Below are positions 35,560-47,448 of a stretch of DNA of 64,000 nucleotides, piece by piece. This stretch comes from Aradus depressus. Its lineage: Eukaryota; Arthropoda; Insecta; Hemiptera; Aradidae. The DNA lies in assembly GCA_963662175.1 (NCBI GenBank), contig OY759214.1, positions 9,424,001 to 9,488,000 on the forward strand, written 5' to 3'. Below the pieces are notes generated by a model. That model was not told the origin of the DNA, made no database searches, and worked only from the letters and a program-made list of their open reading frames with translations. Positions within the stretch are counted from its first letter, which is position 1. Every line of letters starts with the position of its first letter. The position numbers and the translations under genes are program-made.

Positions 35560-36450
35560 ATTAAATCTATAAACCGTTAAAAAGCAAGATATTTGAAGAA
35601 TGGAGTCTACCGAGCTCAGGATCGCCACTTAGAAATCTAGCTGAGGCACTTAGGTCAGATGTTTTAATCGGGAAGTTAAAAATAACTTTGAGCACTTCGT
35701 CCTTCGGATGGGACATTAAGCGATGATCCAGGGCTTTTTCGAATGTGAGGTACTCGATAATGAGACGTATGTTATGTAAATAAACCTGGGTAGGTCAATT
35801 TCCACTTAGGTTGAAAGCCTTGAGCACGTCGTCCTTCGGATGGGACTTTCCGGATAAATCTGAATCTGTCGTATCAGTTTTAACAATTATTAAGCCTATA
35901 AACCGTTAAATAGCGCAAATGTTTTGAAAAACATTTTTATTTTCATTTTTGTGTAGGATTCAGATAATCCGGTCGTTCTCTATCAGTTTTAACAAATATT
36001 AAATCTATAAACCGTTAAAAAGCGAGAAATTTCAAGAATGGAGTCTACCGAGCTCAGGATCGCCACTTAGAAATCTAGTTGAGGCACTTAGGTCAGATGT
36101 TTCAATCGGCGGGAAGTTAAAAAACACTTTGAGCACGTCGTCCTTCGGATGGGACTTTAAGCGATGATCCAGGGCTTTTTCGAATGTGAGGTACTCGATA
36201 ATGAGACGTATGTTATGTAAATAAACCTGGTTAGGTGAAATTTCACTTAGGTTGAAAATAGCCTTGAGCACGTCGTCCGTCGGATGGGACTTTTCGGATA
36301 TATCTGATTCTGTCGTATCAGTTTTAACAATTATTAAGCCTATAAACCGTTAAATAGCGTGAATTTTTTGAAAAACATTTTTATTTTGATTTTTGTGTAG
36401 GATTCAGATAATCCGGTCGTTCTCTATCAGTTTTAACAAATATTAAATCT
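35560..36450 (+). repeat. Divergent SINE-derived satellite segment
   Basis: Two units about 435 bp apart (CGAGCTCAGGATCGCCACTT at about 35609 and 36049). The body reads GGATGGGACATTAAGCGATG, closer to the SINE (GGATGGGACGTTAAGCGATG) than the main arrays (GGATTGGACTTTAAGCTATG). It also has GCTGAGGCACTTAGG, very like the SINE's GCTGAGGCTCTTAGG. Confidence 0.85.
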
Positions 36451-36589
36451 ATAGCAGTTATACCCGGCGGTGCCCGGGGAACTTTGATTTTTCTCCCAAT
36501 ATCTTCTATAACGCTATTCAGTTCCTCGACAGTACATTCATGATGTTATAATTTTCAATTATTCATACGGAATAAGGCTTATAGTCCTT

Positions 36590-39500
36590 CAGCTGTTGTA
36601 ACGCTAGTAAGTTTTTAGGACTCCTGGGCACCACAGCTAGTATGCGCCTTTCAACGGCGGAAGCCACACCTAGTAAATACTTAGCATCGCTGGACGTCAT
36701 AGTCAGTGCGTACTTAAGAACGTTTGTGACCACAGCTAGTATGTGGCTTGCAACGCTGAGCACCACAGCTAGTACGTAGTTGGGAATGCTGGGCATCATA
36801 GCTAGTATGTGCAACAGCGAACTTCACAGCTAGTACATAGTTAGGAACGCTGGGCACTACAGCTAGTAAATGCCTTGCAACAACGGACCCCACAGCTAGT
36901 ACGATATTAGGCACCCTGGGCGTCACAGCTAGTATGCTTTTGCAACGACGGACCCCACAGCTAGTACGTTTTTAGGAACGCTGGGCCCTACAGGTAGTAG
37001 GTGCCTTGCAACTGCGGACCCCACAGATAGTATGTAGTTAGAACCACAGGGCATCACAGCTAGTATGAGTTTTGCAACGGTGGACCCCACAGCTAGTATC
37101 TACGTAGTTAAATACGCTGGGCCACACTGCTAGCGCCTTGCAACAGCGGACCCCACAGCTAGTATGTACTTAAATACGCTGGGCATTACAGTTAGTAAGG
37201 GCTTTGCAACAGCGAACTTCACAGCTAGTACATAGTTAGGAACGCTGGGCACTACAGCTAGTAAATGCCTTGCAACAACGGACCCCACAGCTAGTACGTA
37301 GTTAGGAACGCTGGTCACCACAGGTAGTATGTGCCTCGCAACAGCGGACCCCACAGCTAGTACGAAGTTAGGAACGCTGGGCATCACAGCTATTAAGTGC
37401 CTTGCAACAGCGGACCCCACAGCTAGTATGTAGTTAAATACGCTGGGCATTACAGTTAGTAAGTGCTTTGCAACAGCGAACTTCACAGCTAGTACGAAGT
37501 TAGGAACGCTGGGCATCACAGCTATTAAGTGCCTTGCAACAGCGGACCCCACAGCTAGTACGATATTAGGAACCCTGGGCGTCACAGCTAGTATGCTTTT
37601 GCAACGACGGACCCCACAGCTAGTACGTTTTTAGGAACGCTGGGCCCTACAGGTAGTAGGTGCCTTGCAATTGCGGACCCCACAGATAGTATGTAGTTAG
37701 AACCACAGGGCATCACAGCTAGTATGAGTTTTGCAACGGTGGACCCCACAGCTAGTATCTACGTAGTTAAATACGCTGGGCCACACTGCTAGCGCCTTGC
37801 AACAGCGGACCCCACAGCTAGTACGTTTTTAGGAACGCTGGGCCCTACAGGTAGTAGGTGCCTTGCAACTGCGGACCCCACAGATAGTATGTAGTTAGAA
37901 CCACAGGGCATCACAGCTAGTATGAGTTTTGCAACGGTGGACCCCACAGCTAGTACCTACGTAGTTAAATACGCTGGGCCACACTGCTAGCGCCTTGCAA
38001 CAGCGGACCCCATAGCTAGTATGTAGTTAAATACGCTGGGCATTACAGTTAGTAAGTGCTTTGCGACAGCGAACTTCACAGCTAGTACATAGTTAGGAAC
38101 GCTGGGCACTACAGCTAGTAAATGCCTTGCAACAACGGACCCCACAGCTAGTATGTAGTTAGGAACGCTGGTCACCACAGCTAGTATGTGCCTCGCAACA
38201 GCGGACCCCACAGCTAGTACGAAGTTAGGAACGCTGGGCATCACAGCTATTAAGTGCCTTGCAACAGCGGACCCCACAGCTAGTACGTAGTTAAATACGC
38301 TGGGCATTACAGTTAGTAAGTGCTTTGCAACAGCGAACTTCACAGCTAGTACATAGTTAGGAACGCTGGGCACTACAGCTAGTAAATGCCTTGCAACAAC
38401 GGACCCCACAGCTAGTACGATATTAGGAACCCTGGGCGTCACAGCTAGTATGCTTTTGCAACGACGGACCCCACAGCTAGTACGTTTTTAGGAACGCTGG
38501 GCCCTACAGGTAGTAGGTGCCTTGCAACTGCGGACCCCACAGATAGTATGTAGTTAGAACCACAGGGCATCACAGCTAGTATGAGTTTTGCAACGGTGGA
38601 CCCCACAGCTAGTATCTACGTAGTTAAATACGCTGGGCCACACTGCTAGCGCCTTGCAACAGCGGACCCCACAGCTAGTATGTACTTAAATACGCTGGGC
38701 ATTACAGTTAGTAAGGGCTTTGCAACAGCGAACTTCACAGCTAGTACATTGTTAGGAACGCTGGGCACTATAGCTAGTAAATGCCTTGCAACAACGGACC
38801 CCACAGCTAGTATGTAGTTAAATACGCTGGGCATTACAGTTAGTAAGTGCTTTGCAACAGCGAACTTAACAGCTAGTACATAGTTAGGAACGCTGGGCAC
38901 TACAGCTAGTAAATGCCTTGCAACAACGGACCCCACAGCTAGTACGTAGTTAGGAACGCTGGTCACCACAGCTAGTATGTGCCTCGCAACAGCGGACCCC
39001 ACAGCTAGTACGAAGTTAGGAACGCTGGGCATCACAGCTATTAAGTGCCTTGCAACAGCGGACCCCACAGCTAGTACGTAGTTAAATACGCTGGGCATTA
39101 CAGGTAGTAAGTGCTTTGCAACAGCGAACTTCACAGCTAGTACATAGTTAGGAACGCTGGGCACTACAGCTAGTAAATGCCTTGCAACAACGGACCCCAC
39201 AGCTAGTACGATATTAGGAACCCTGGGCGTCACAGCTAGTATGCTTTTGCAACGACGGACCCCACAGCTAGTACGTTTTTAGGAACGCTGGGCCCTACAG
39301 GTAGTAGGTGCCTTGCAATTGCGGACCCCACAGATAGTATGTAGTTAGAACCACAGGGCATCACAGCTAGTATGAGTTTTGCAACGGTGGACCCCACAGC
39401 TAGTATCTACGTAGTTAAATACGCTGGGCCACACTGCTAGCGCCTTGCAACAGCGGACCCCACAGCTAGTACGTTTTTAGGAACGCTGGGCCCTACAGGT

Positions 39501-40545
39501 AGTAGGTGCCTTGCAACTGCGGACCCCACAGATAGTATGTAGTTAGAACCACAGGGCATCACAGCTAGTATGAGTTTTGCAACGGTGGACCCCACAGCTA
39601 GTACCTACGTAGTTAAATACGCTGGGCCACACTGCTAGCGCCTTGCAACAGCGGACCCCATAGCTAGTATGTAGTTAAATACGCTGGGCATTACAGTTAG
39701 TAAGTGCTTTGCAACAGCGAACTTCACAGCTAGTACATAGTTAGGAACGCTGGGCACTACAGCTAGTAAATGCCTTGCAACAACGGACCCCACAGCTAGT
39801 ATGTAGTTAGGAACGCTGGTCACCACAGCTAGTATGTGCCTCGCAACAGCGGACCCCACAGCTAGTACGAAGTTAGGAACGCTGGGCATCACAGCTATTA
39901 AGTGCCTTGCAACAGCGGACCCCACAGCTAGTACGTAGTTAAATACGCTGGGCATTACAGTTAGTAAGTGCTTTGCAACAGCGAACTTCACAGCTAGTAC
40001 ATAGTTAGGAACGCTGGGCACTACAGCTAGTAAATGCCTTGCAACAACGTGCCCCACAGCTAGTACGATATTAGGAACCCTGGGCATCACAGCTAGTATG
40101 CTTTTGCAACGACGGACCCCACAGTTAGTACGTTTTTAGGAACGCTGGGCCCTACAGGTAGTAGGTGCCTTGCAACTGCGGACGCCACAGATAGTATGTA
40201 GTTAGAACCACAGGGCATCACAGCTAGTATGAGTTTTGCAAAGGTGGACCCCACAGCTAGTACCTACGTAGTTAAATACGCTGGGCCACACTGCTAGCGC
40301 CTTGCAACAGCGGACCCCACAGCTAGTACGTAATTAGGAACGCTGGGCATCACAGCTAGTAAATGTCTTGTAGGTGCCTTGCAACAGCGAACCCCACAGC
40401 CAGTACATAGTTAGGAACGCTGGGGCTGAGCACTACAGCTAGTAAGTGCCTTGCAACAGCGGACCCCACAGCTAGTATGATATTAGGAACGCTGGACATC
40501 ACAGCTAGTAAATGTCTTGCAACAGTGAACCCCACAGCGAATATA
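36590..40545 (-). repeat. 4-kb 66-bp array with 1.6-kb higher-order duplication (Helitron copy III)
   Basis: About 60 units. Large blocks repeat: the block around 37987-38442 recurs at 39635-40090 (offset 1648 bp), and 37130-37585 recurs as 38646-39233 with two extra 66-bp units. The Helitron-sense strand is open for up to 195 codons, each 22-residue repeat reading like AVGSAVARHLLAVVPSVPNY. Confidence 0.92.
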
Positions 40546-40559
40546 TAGTTACTACTACT

Positions 40560-42260
40560 ACTACATGTGAAATTCATGACAATCCGATTCATGACCTTAC
40601 GATCAACCGATAATGAGCTAGCTCTATATTTATACCACCCCCCCCCCTCAACCCCGCCACCCGTTCAAAACTTCGGGACGCCACACACCTTATTTTTCTA
40701 TTTGGCCTTCAGGAATTATATATGCGAAATTTCGTGACGATTCGCCCATTAGTTAATGAGTTAGCTCTATATTTATACTTAGGTTACTACTACTACTACA
40801 TGTGAAATTCATGACAATCCGATTCATGACAATACGACCAACCGTTAATGAGCTAACTCTATTTGTATATTTAGCCCCCCCCCCCCCCCCCCCACAACCC
40901 TCCTTCCTGTTCAAAATTTTGGGCCGTCACACACCTAATATTTCTATTTGACCTTTAGGAATATTACATGTGAAATTTCATGACGATTCGCCCATTAGTT
41001 AAGTTTTCGTGACAATACGATCAACCGTTAAAGAGTTAGCTCTATATTTATACTTAGGCCCCCCCACTACCCCCCCTCCCGAAAAAACTTTTGAGCCGTC
41101 ACACCGCCTATTTTTCTATTTGGCCTTCAGGAATACTCCATGTGAAATTTCGTGACAATCCGACCAACCGTTAAAGAATTAGCTCTATATTTATACTTAG
41201 GCCCCCCCACAACCCCCCCTCCCGTTCAAAACTTTGGGACGCCACACACCTTTTTTTCCTCTTTGGCTTTTAAAAATACTACGTGAAATTTCATGACGAT
41301 TCGCCCATTAGTTAATGAGTTAGCTCTATATTTATACTTAGGCCCCCCCACAACCCCCCCTCCCGTTCAAAACTTTGGGACGCCACACACCTTATTTTTC
41401 TATTTGGCCTTCAGGAATACTCCATGTGAAATTTCGTGACAATCCGACCAACCGTAAAGAATTAGCTCTATATTTATACTTAGGGCCTCCCACAACCCCC
41501 CCTCCCGTTCAAAACTTTGGGACGCCACACACCTTTTTTTCCTATTTGGCTTTTAAAAATACTACGTGAAATTTCGTGACAATCCGACCAACCGTTAAAG
41601 AGTTAGCTCTATATTTATACTTAGGCCCCCCTTACAACCCCCCCTCCCAATCAAAACTTTGGGACGCCACACACCTTTTTTTCCTATTTGGCTTTTAAAA
41701 ATACTACATGTGAAATTTCATGACGATTCGCCCATTAGTTAATGAGTTAGCTCTATATTTATACTTAGGCCCCCCCACAACCCCCCCTCCCGTTCAAAAC
41801 TTTGGGACGCCACACACCTTTTTTTCTTGTTTGGCTTTTAAAACGACTACGTGTGAAATTTCATGACAATTCGACCATTAGTTAATGTGTTAGCACTATT
41901 TATATACTTAGGCCCCCCTTACAACCCCCCCTCCCGATCAAAACTTTGGGACGCCACACACCTTTTTTTCTTGTTTGGCTTTTAAAAAGACTACGTGTGA
42001 AATTTCATGACGATTCGACCATTAGTTAATGTGTTAGCACTATTTATATACTTAGGCCCCCCTTACAACCCCCCCTCCCGATCAAAACTTTGGGACGCCA
42101 CACACCTTTTTTTCCTGTTTGGATTTTAAAAAGACTACCTGTGAAATTTCATGACAATTCGCCCATTAGTTAATGAGTTGGCACTATTTATATACTTAGG
42201 CCCCCCTTACAACCCCCCCTCCCGATCAAAATTTTGGGACGCCACATAGCCTATTATTCA
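40560..42260 (-). repeat. G-rich tandem array inside Helitron copy III
   Basis: About eleven copies of a unit of about 140-150 bp on the same plan as in copies II and IV, including a C-run of about 21 on the plus strand near 40875. Copies near 41800-42200 are the most uniform. Confidence 0.88.
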
Positions 42261-42382
42261 ATCGGGCTCAAAAGAATGCTACATGGGCAGTTTCATAAAA
42301 ATCCGTCCAGCGGTTTGGGCGTGATGCTGGAACAAACATACAAACAAACAAACAAACCCCGTTTCAGCTTTATTAATATAGA

Positions 42383-43453
42383 TTTCTCCCTCGGTTATTC
42401 TCGTTAGAACCAGAACAAATTTTTATCTTTGCTTGGTTGACTATCATCGTATCTGGTTGAGGCTTATTACCGACGTTGCTGTAGTTCCTCAGAAAATATG
42501 GAGAATCGGCGCCGCAAGGATCACTTATACTCTACATTTCTTTTTTTGGCTATTTTCGGTAGAACAGAACTAATTTTCATCTTTACTTATGATTGACTAT
42601 CTCGTATATGATTGAAACCTCTCTATTGAAATTTCTGCATTTATCTGTTTTTATAGGCTAAGTACCTAAACTTCAAAGTAAGTTTCCGCTCTCCTTCTAA
42701 ACTCTCGAACTCTTTATTTGCTGGAACATAAATCCTTGCTCATTTTGGGGTCCTCCGATCTCTGAATTTAAGTCTACACCCAGAGTCACACGTAAGTTTC
42801 CGCTCTCCTTCTAAACCTTTAGTCTCTTTATTCGGTAGACCCTTAACTTCTGTTAGATATACATGGCTAACATGCTTTGTTCATAAGTCAAAAAAAAAAA
42901 AAAAATTGTGTTAGTGCTGTTTTATGTGTCCTTCGATCTGTGAACTTATGGCTACACCCCGCCTCATATGTACGTTTCCGCACTCCCTCTAAACCCTCAA
43001 TCTTTTTATTGGTGGACTCATTTGAGTGTTCGAGACCTCGAACCTTGCTTAGACCCGTGTGTTGGCCTGGATTCGTGTCAGGAACCGTGGACGAGTCTAG
43101 AACCTCGTTTAGAGGTCGCGCGGAAACTTACGTGTGAATCGCGGTGTTGCCTCAAATTGAGGTATCAAAGGATCAAGTGCAGAATAAGAATTGTGAATAC
43201 AATTTGGGTGTACTTTAAAAACCCTAACGCTGGAGCCTATAACGTAATTTTTATCAAGAATAGTTCTTATTTTATATTTATAATCTACCCTCCAAAATAG
43301 ACATTTCAATATAAATCGCAGTATTGCAAAATTGAACAACCATCCCTGAGGCAGGACAGAAACTTTTCATTAATTCTTGTAAAAAACAAAACAAATGTAG
43401 GCCGGTTGCACGGAATATTCCTGGCTCTACTCCTCAATTATTTCACACTAAAA
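42383..43453. other. Degenerate satellite and a small TIR element between two Helitrons
   Basis: 42383-42680 is an old relative of a satellite module (GGTTGACTATCATCGTATCTG against GGTTGACCATCTTCGTTTCTG), so the satellite once extended here. The rest holds the MITE candidate at 42787-43136 and three dispersed copies of a GTTTCCGCTCTCCTTCTAAA-like segment (42680, 42795, 42973). No gene is seen. Confidence 0.55.
42787..43136. mobile_element. MITE candidate with 17-bp perfect terminal inverted repeats
   Basis: CACACGTAAGTTTCCGC at 42787-42803 and its exact reverse complement at 43120-43136, 350 bp overall. No clear target-site duplication and no transposase, so the superfamily is unknown. Confidence 0.45.
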
Positions 43454-43599
43454 TCTATATAAATAAAGGTGAAACGGGGTGTGTTTTTGTGTTTGTGTGT
43501 TTGTTTGTTCCAGCATCACGCCCAAACCGCTGGACGGATCTACATGAAACATCACATGTAGCATTCTTTTGAGCCCGATTGAATAATAGGCTATGTGGC

Positions 43600-45540
43600 G
43601 TCCCAAAATTTTGAACGGGAGGGGGGGTTGTAAGGGGGGCCTAAGTATATAAATAGTGCTAACTCAATAACTAATGGTCGAATTGTCATGAAATTTCACA
43701 TGTAGTATTTTTAAAAGCCAAATAGGAAAAAAAGGTGTGTGGCGACGTTTGAACGGGAGGGGGGGTTGTGGGGGGGCCTAAGTATAAATATAGAGCAAAC
43801 TCTTTAACGGTTGATCGTATTGTCACGAAATTTCCCATGTAGTATTCCTGAAGGCCAAATAGAAAAATAAGGTGTGTGGTGTCCCAAAGTTTTGAACGGG
43901 AGGGGGGGTTGTGGGGGGGCCTAATTATAAATATAGAGCTAGCTCATTAACGGTTGGTCAGATTGTCACGAAATTTCACATGTAGTACTCCTGAAGGCCA
44001 AAATAGAAAAATAGGCAGTGTGACGACTCAAAATCTTTTCCGGGAGGGGGGCAGTGGGGGGCCTAAGTATAAATATAGTGCTAGCTCATTAAAGGTTGGT
44101 CAGATTCTCACGAAATTTCACATGTAGTATTCCTGAAGGCCAAATAGAAAAATAAGGTGTGTGGTGTCCCAAATTTTTGAACGGGAGGGGGGGTTGTGGG
44201 GGGGCCTAAGTATAAATATAGAGCAAACTCTTTAACGGTTGATCGTATTGTCACGAAATTTCCCATGTAGTATTCCTGAAGGCCAAATAAAAAAATAAGG
44301 TGTGTGGTGTCCCAAATTTTTGAACGGGAGGGGGGGTTGTGGGGGGGCCTAAGTATAAATATAGAGCAAACTCTTTAACGGTTGATCGTATTGTCACGAA
44401 ATTTCCCATGTAGTATTCCTGAAGGCCAAATAAAAAAATAAGGTGTGTGGTGTCCCAAATTTTTGAACGGGAGGGGGGGTTGTGAGGGGGGCCTAAGTAT
44501 AAATATAGAGCAAACTCTTTAACAGTTGATCGTATTGTCACGAAATTTCCCATGTAGTATTCCTGAAGGCCAAATAAAAAAATAAGGTGTGTGGTGTCCC
44601 AAATTTTTGAACGGGAGGGGGGGTTGTGGGGGGGCCTAAGTATAAATATAGAGCAAACTCTTTAACGGTTGATCGTATTGTCACGAAATTTCCCATGTAG
44701 TATTCCTGAAGGCCAAATAGAAAAATAAGGTGTGTGGTGTCCCAAAGTTTTGAACGGGAGGGGGGGTTGTGGGGGGGCCTAATTATAAATATAGAGCTAG
44801 CTCATTAACGGTTGGTCAGATTGTCACGAAATTTCACATGTAGTACTCCTGAAGGCCAAAATAGAAAAATAGGCGGTGTGACGGCTCAAAATCTTTTCCG
44901 GGAGGGGGGCTGTGGTGGGCCTAAGTATAAATATAGTGCTAGCTCATTAAAGGTTGGTCAGATTGTCACGAAATTTCACATGTAGTATTCCTGAAGGCCA
45001 AATAGAAAAATAAGGTGTGTGGTGTCCCAAATTTTTGAACGGGAAGGGGGGTTGTGGGGGGGCCTAAGTATAAATATAGAGCAAACTCTTTAACGGTTGA
45101 TCGTATTGTCACGAAATTTCCCATGTAGTATTCCTGAAGGCCAAATAGAAAAATAAGGTGTGTGGTGTCCCAAAGTTTTGAACGGGAGGGGGGGTTGTGG
45201 GGGGGCCTAATTATAAATATAGAGCTAGCTCATTAACGGTTGGTCAGATTGTCACGAAATTTCACATGTAGTACTCCTGAAGGCCAAAATAGAAAAATAG
45301 GCGGTGTGACGGCTCAAAATATTTTCCGGGAGGGGGGCTGTGGGGGGCCTAAGTATAAATATAGTGCTAGCTCATTAAAGGTTGGTCAGATTGTCACGAA
45401 ATTTCACATGTAGTATTCCTGAAGGCCAAATAGAAAAATAAGGTGTGTGGTGTCCCAAAGTTTCGAAAGGGAGGTCGGGTTGTGGGGGGGGGGGGGGGGG
45501 GGGGGAGGGGGGGCTAAGCATAAAAATAATGCTTAAAGGG
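43600..45540 (+). repeat. G-rich 143-bp tandem array with poly-G run (Helitron copy IV)
   Basis: Landmark TTGAACGGGAG recurs at about 44177, 44320, 44463, 44606 and 44749, steps of 143 bp, with about 13 units in all. Each has GGGAGGGGGGGTTGTG followed by a further G-run and CCTAAGTATAAATATAG. The last unit contains 22 consecutive G (45484-45505), an A and seven more G. Confidence 0.9.
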
Positions 45541-45559
45541 TAATCGGATTGTCATGAAT

Positions 45560-46310
45560 TGGACATGTAGTAGTAGTAACTATATATTCGCTGTGGGGTT
45601 CACTGTTGCAAGACATTTACTAGCTGTGATGCCCAGCGTTGCTAATATCGTACTAACTGTGGGGTCCGCTGTTGCAAGGCACTTACTAGCTGTAGTGCTC
45701 AGCCCCAGCGTTCCTAACTATGTACTAGCTGTGGGGTTCGCTGTTGCAAGGCACCTACAAAACATTTACTAGCTGTGATGCCCAGCGTTCCTAATTACGT
45801 ACTAGCTGTGGGGTCCGCAGTTGCAAGGCACTACTAGCTGTAGGGCCCAGCGTTCCTAACTACATACTATCTGTGGGGTCCGCAGTTGCAAGGCACTACT
45901 AGCTGTAGGGCCCAGCGTTTCTAAAAACGTACTAGCTGTGGGGTCCGCCGTTGCAAAACACATACTAGCTGTGATGCCCAGTGGTTCTAACTACGTACTA
46001 GCTATGGGGTCCGCTGTTGCAAGGCAATTAATAGCTGTAGGGCCCAGCGTTCCTAAAAACGTATTATCTGTGGGGTCCGCTGTTGCAAGGCACTTACTAG
46101 CTGTGATGCCCAGCGTTAATAACTTCGTACTAGCTGTGTGGTCCGCTGTTGCAAGGCACCTACTAGTTGTAGGGCCCAGCGTTCCTAAAACCATACTAGC
46201 TGTGATGCCCAGCGTTTGTAACTAGGTACTAGCGGTGGGGTCCGCCGTTGCAGAACACATACTAGCTGTGGTGACCAGGGATCCTAAAAACTTACTAGCG
46301 TTACTACAGT
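45560..46310 (+). repeat. 66-bp tandem array (Helitron copy IV)
   Basis: About eleven units of the same 33+33 plan on the opposite strand to copies I-III, confirming that array and element orientation move together. An open frame of 95 codons (45938-46225) lies on the Helitron-sense strand. Confidence 0.9.
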
Positions 46311-46451
46311 TGAAGGACTATAAGCCTTATTCCGTATGAATAATTGAAAATTATAACATATTGAATGTACTGTCGAGGAACTGAATAGCCTTATAGGAGA
46401 TATTGGGAGAAAAGTCAAAGTTCCCCGGGCAACGCCGGGTATTACTGCTAG

Positions 46452-47340
46452 TTAATTTAATATAATTAGGAGCATTTCTCAAGTGTTACAATGTCCAAGT
46501 ACAGCACGGAAAGTTCAGTGCAGCTCCGATCTGCACCTATCCTTATTTACTCTTTCGTCCGAATTTAGTGAAATCGCCAAAAATGTATAAGTTATTATTT
46601 TGTATATTAATATATGTAATTTAATCCCTATAAATAATTACTATGCAAATCATAATTCACATGAAGGATCAAAATTGGGAAGCATCCAACAGTGTATAGG
46701 AAATTAGCCTTAGAAGAATGAATGGGGTGGGGGGGGTACATGTGATTAGAGAATGTTTTGACAGTTGGGCGGGCGGTAATTATTTCTTTGAAATCGTATA
46801 TTTCTGTTTGGGTTTGATCTATTGACTGTTTGATCCAATTTCAAATCTGAAAAGTGTCTTAGAGTAATTCAAGATTTTTTCTTGCACGTCTATAAGGTCA
46901 GATTTTGCAAAATCGAATAGATAAAAATTTTGTTCAAAAACAAAAAACCCGATCGGCTCTTTATTTTGATCAGCATATTTTCAGACCAAAAGATTCAGAT
47001 CATCGGTTGATTTTTGCTAGGCTAAAAAGGGTAGCAAAATTTACCTCCGAAAGTGGGCAAGTCTCTTATCTCAGTAACACACTAAACTGCCTTCCCATTT
47101 CGCTTTAAGGCAGAACAACCTTTAAAAGCTCTTTGTTATTCTGTGTTTAAATGTATGTTCAACTTTACACCACAGTTAAAGAAACCTGCTTATCTCATAA
47201 AATATGTCAGTTTTATTTTTAGTAAAAATGACTCATTGTGTTTAAATAGTGTGTTTTAACAGGCGGAACCTGCTTTGATTTTGGATTGACACATGCGCTC
47301 TTGGACTACACTTGCTCTAAATTGGACGTCACTTGACAGT
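46452..47340. other. Intergenic region upstream of TPPP
   Basis: AT-rich unique sequence without clear repeats or ORFs of note. It presumably contains the TPPP promoter near its right end. No TATA box is obvious. Confidence 0.4.
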
Positions 47341-47448
47341 TGTCATCTGTAGGTCATGTTTTTCGGTTTATAGTTCTTAACGTTTTCTCTGTCAAAATAA
47401 CATTAGTTTTTTTTAGAGAAGACAGAATATTTAAAGAAAGTTCCGAAG
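47340..47448 (+). promoter_or_regulatory. TPPP: Putative non-coding first exon and promoter of TPPP
   Basis: A good donor, GAAG|GTAAGC, lies at 47449. The first coding exon begins with a 3' splice site directly before its ATG, so an upstream non-coding exon is needed and this donor is the best candidate. The 5' boundary is a guess. Confidence 0.45.

Larger units (their letters stand above)
36451..42382 (-). mobile_element. Non-autonomous Helitron copy III, longest copy
   Basis: The 5' TCTATATTAATAAAGCTG end is at 42382 (minus), preceded by A. The 3' hairpin CCCGGGCACCGCCGGG lies near 36465-36480 and the element ends CTGCTAT, so the final G of CTAG is mutated or missing. It sits in the SINE-derived satellite at the left edge. 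The interior is a 4-kb 66-bp array (36590-40545) and a 1.7-kb G-rich array (40560-42260). Expansion of both arrays explains the length (5.9 kb against 2.5-3 kb for copies II and IV). Confidence 0.85.
43454..46451 (+). mobile_element. Non-autonomous Helitron copy IV, plus strand
   Basis: Starts TCTATATAAATAAAGGTG at 43454 (preceded by A). It ends with hairpin CCCGGGCAACGCCGGG (46424-46439), spacer TATTACTG and CTAG (46448-46451), followed by T. All Helitron end rules are met. The 5' half has the G-rich array (43600-45540) and the 3' half the 66-bp array (45560-46310). It is the only copy in the opposite orientation. Confidence 0.9.

Noticed and set aside
38646..39233. 195-codon ORF as a gene for a repeat protein
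   Set aside because: The 33/66-bp period is a multiple of three, so open frames are expected by arithmetic; there is no start context, terminator or unique flanking domain. Kept only as a testable finding.
36590..40545. CRISPR-like look of the 33-bp alternating repeats (short constant core plus variable part)
   Set aside because: The 'variable' parts are only two alternating types with point changes, the array sits inside a Helitron in an animal genome, and there are no cas genes or leader.
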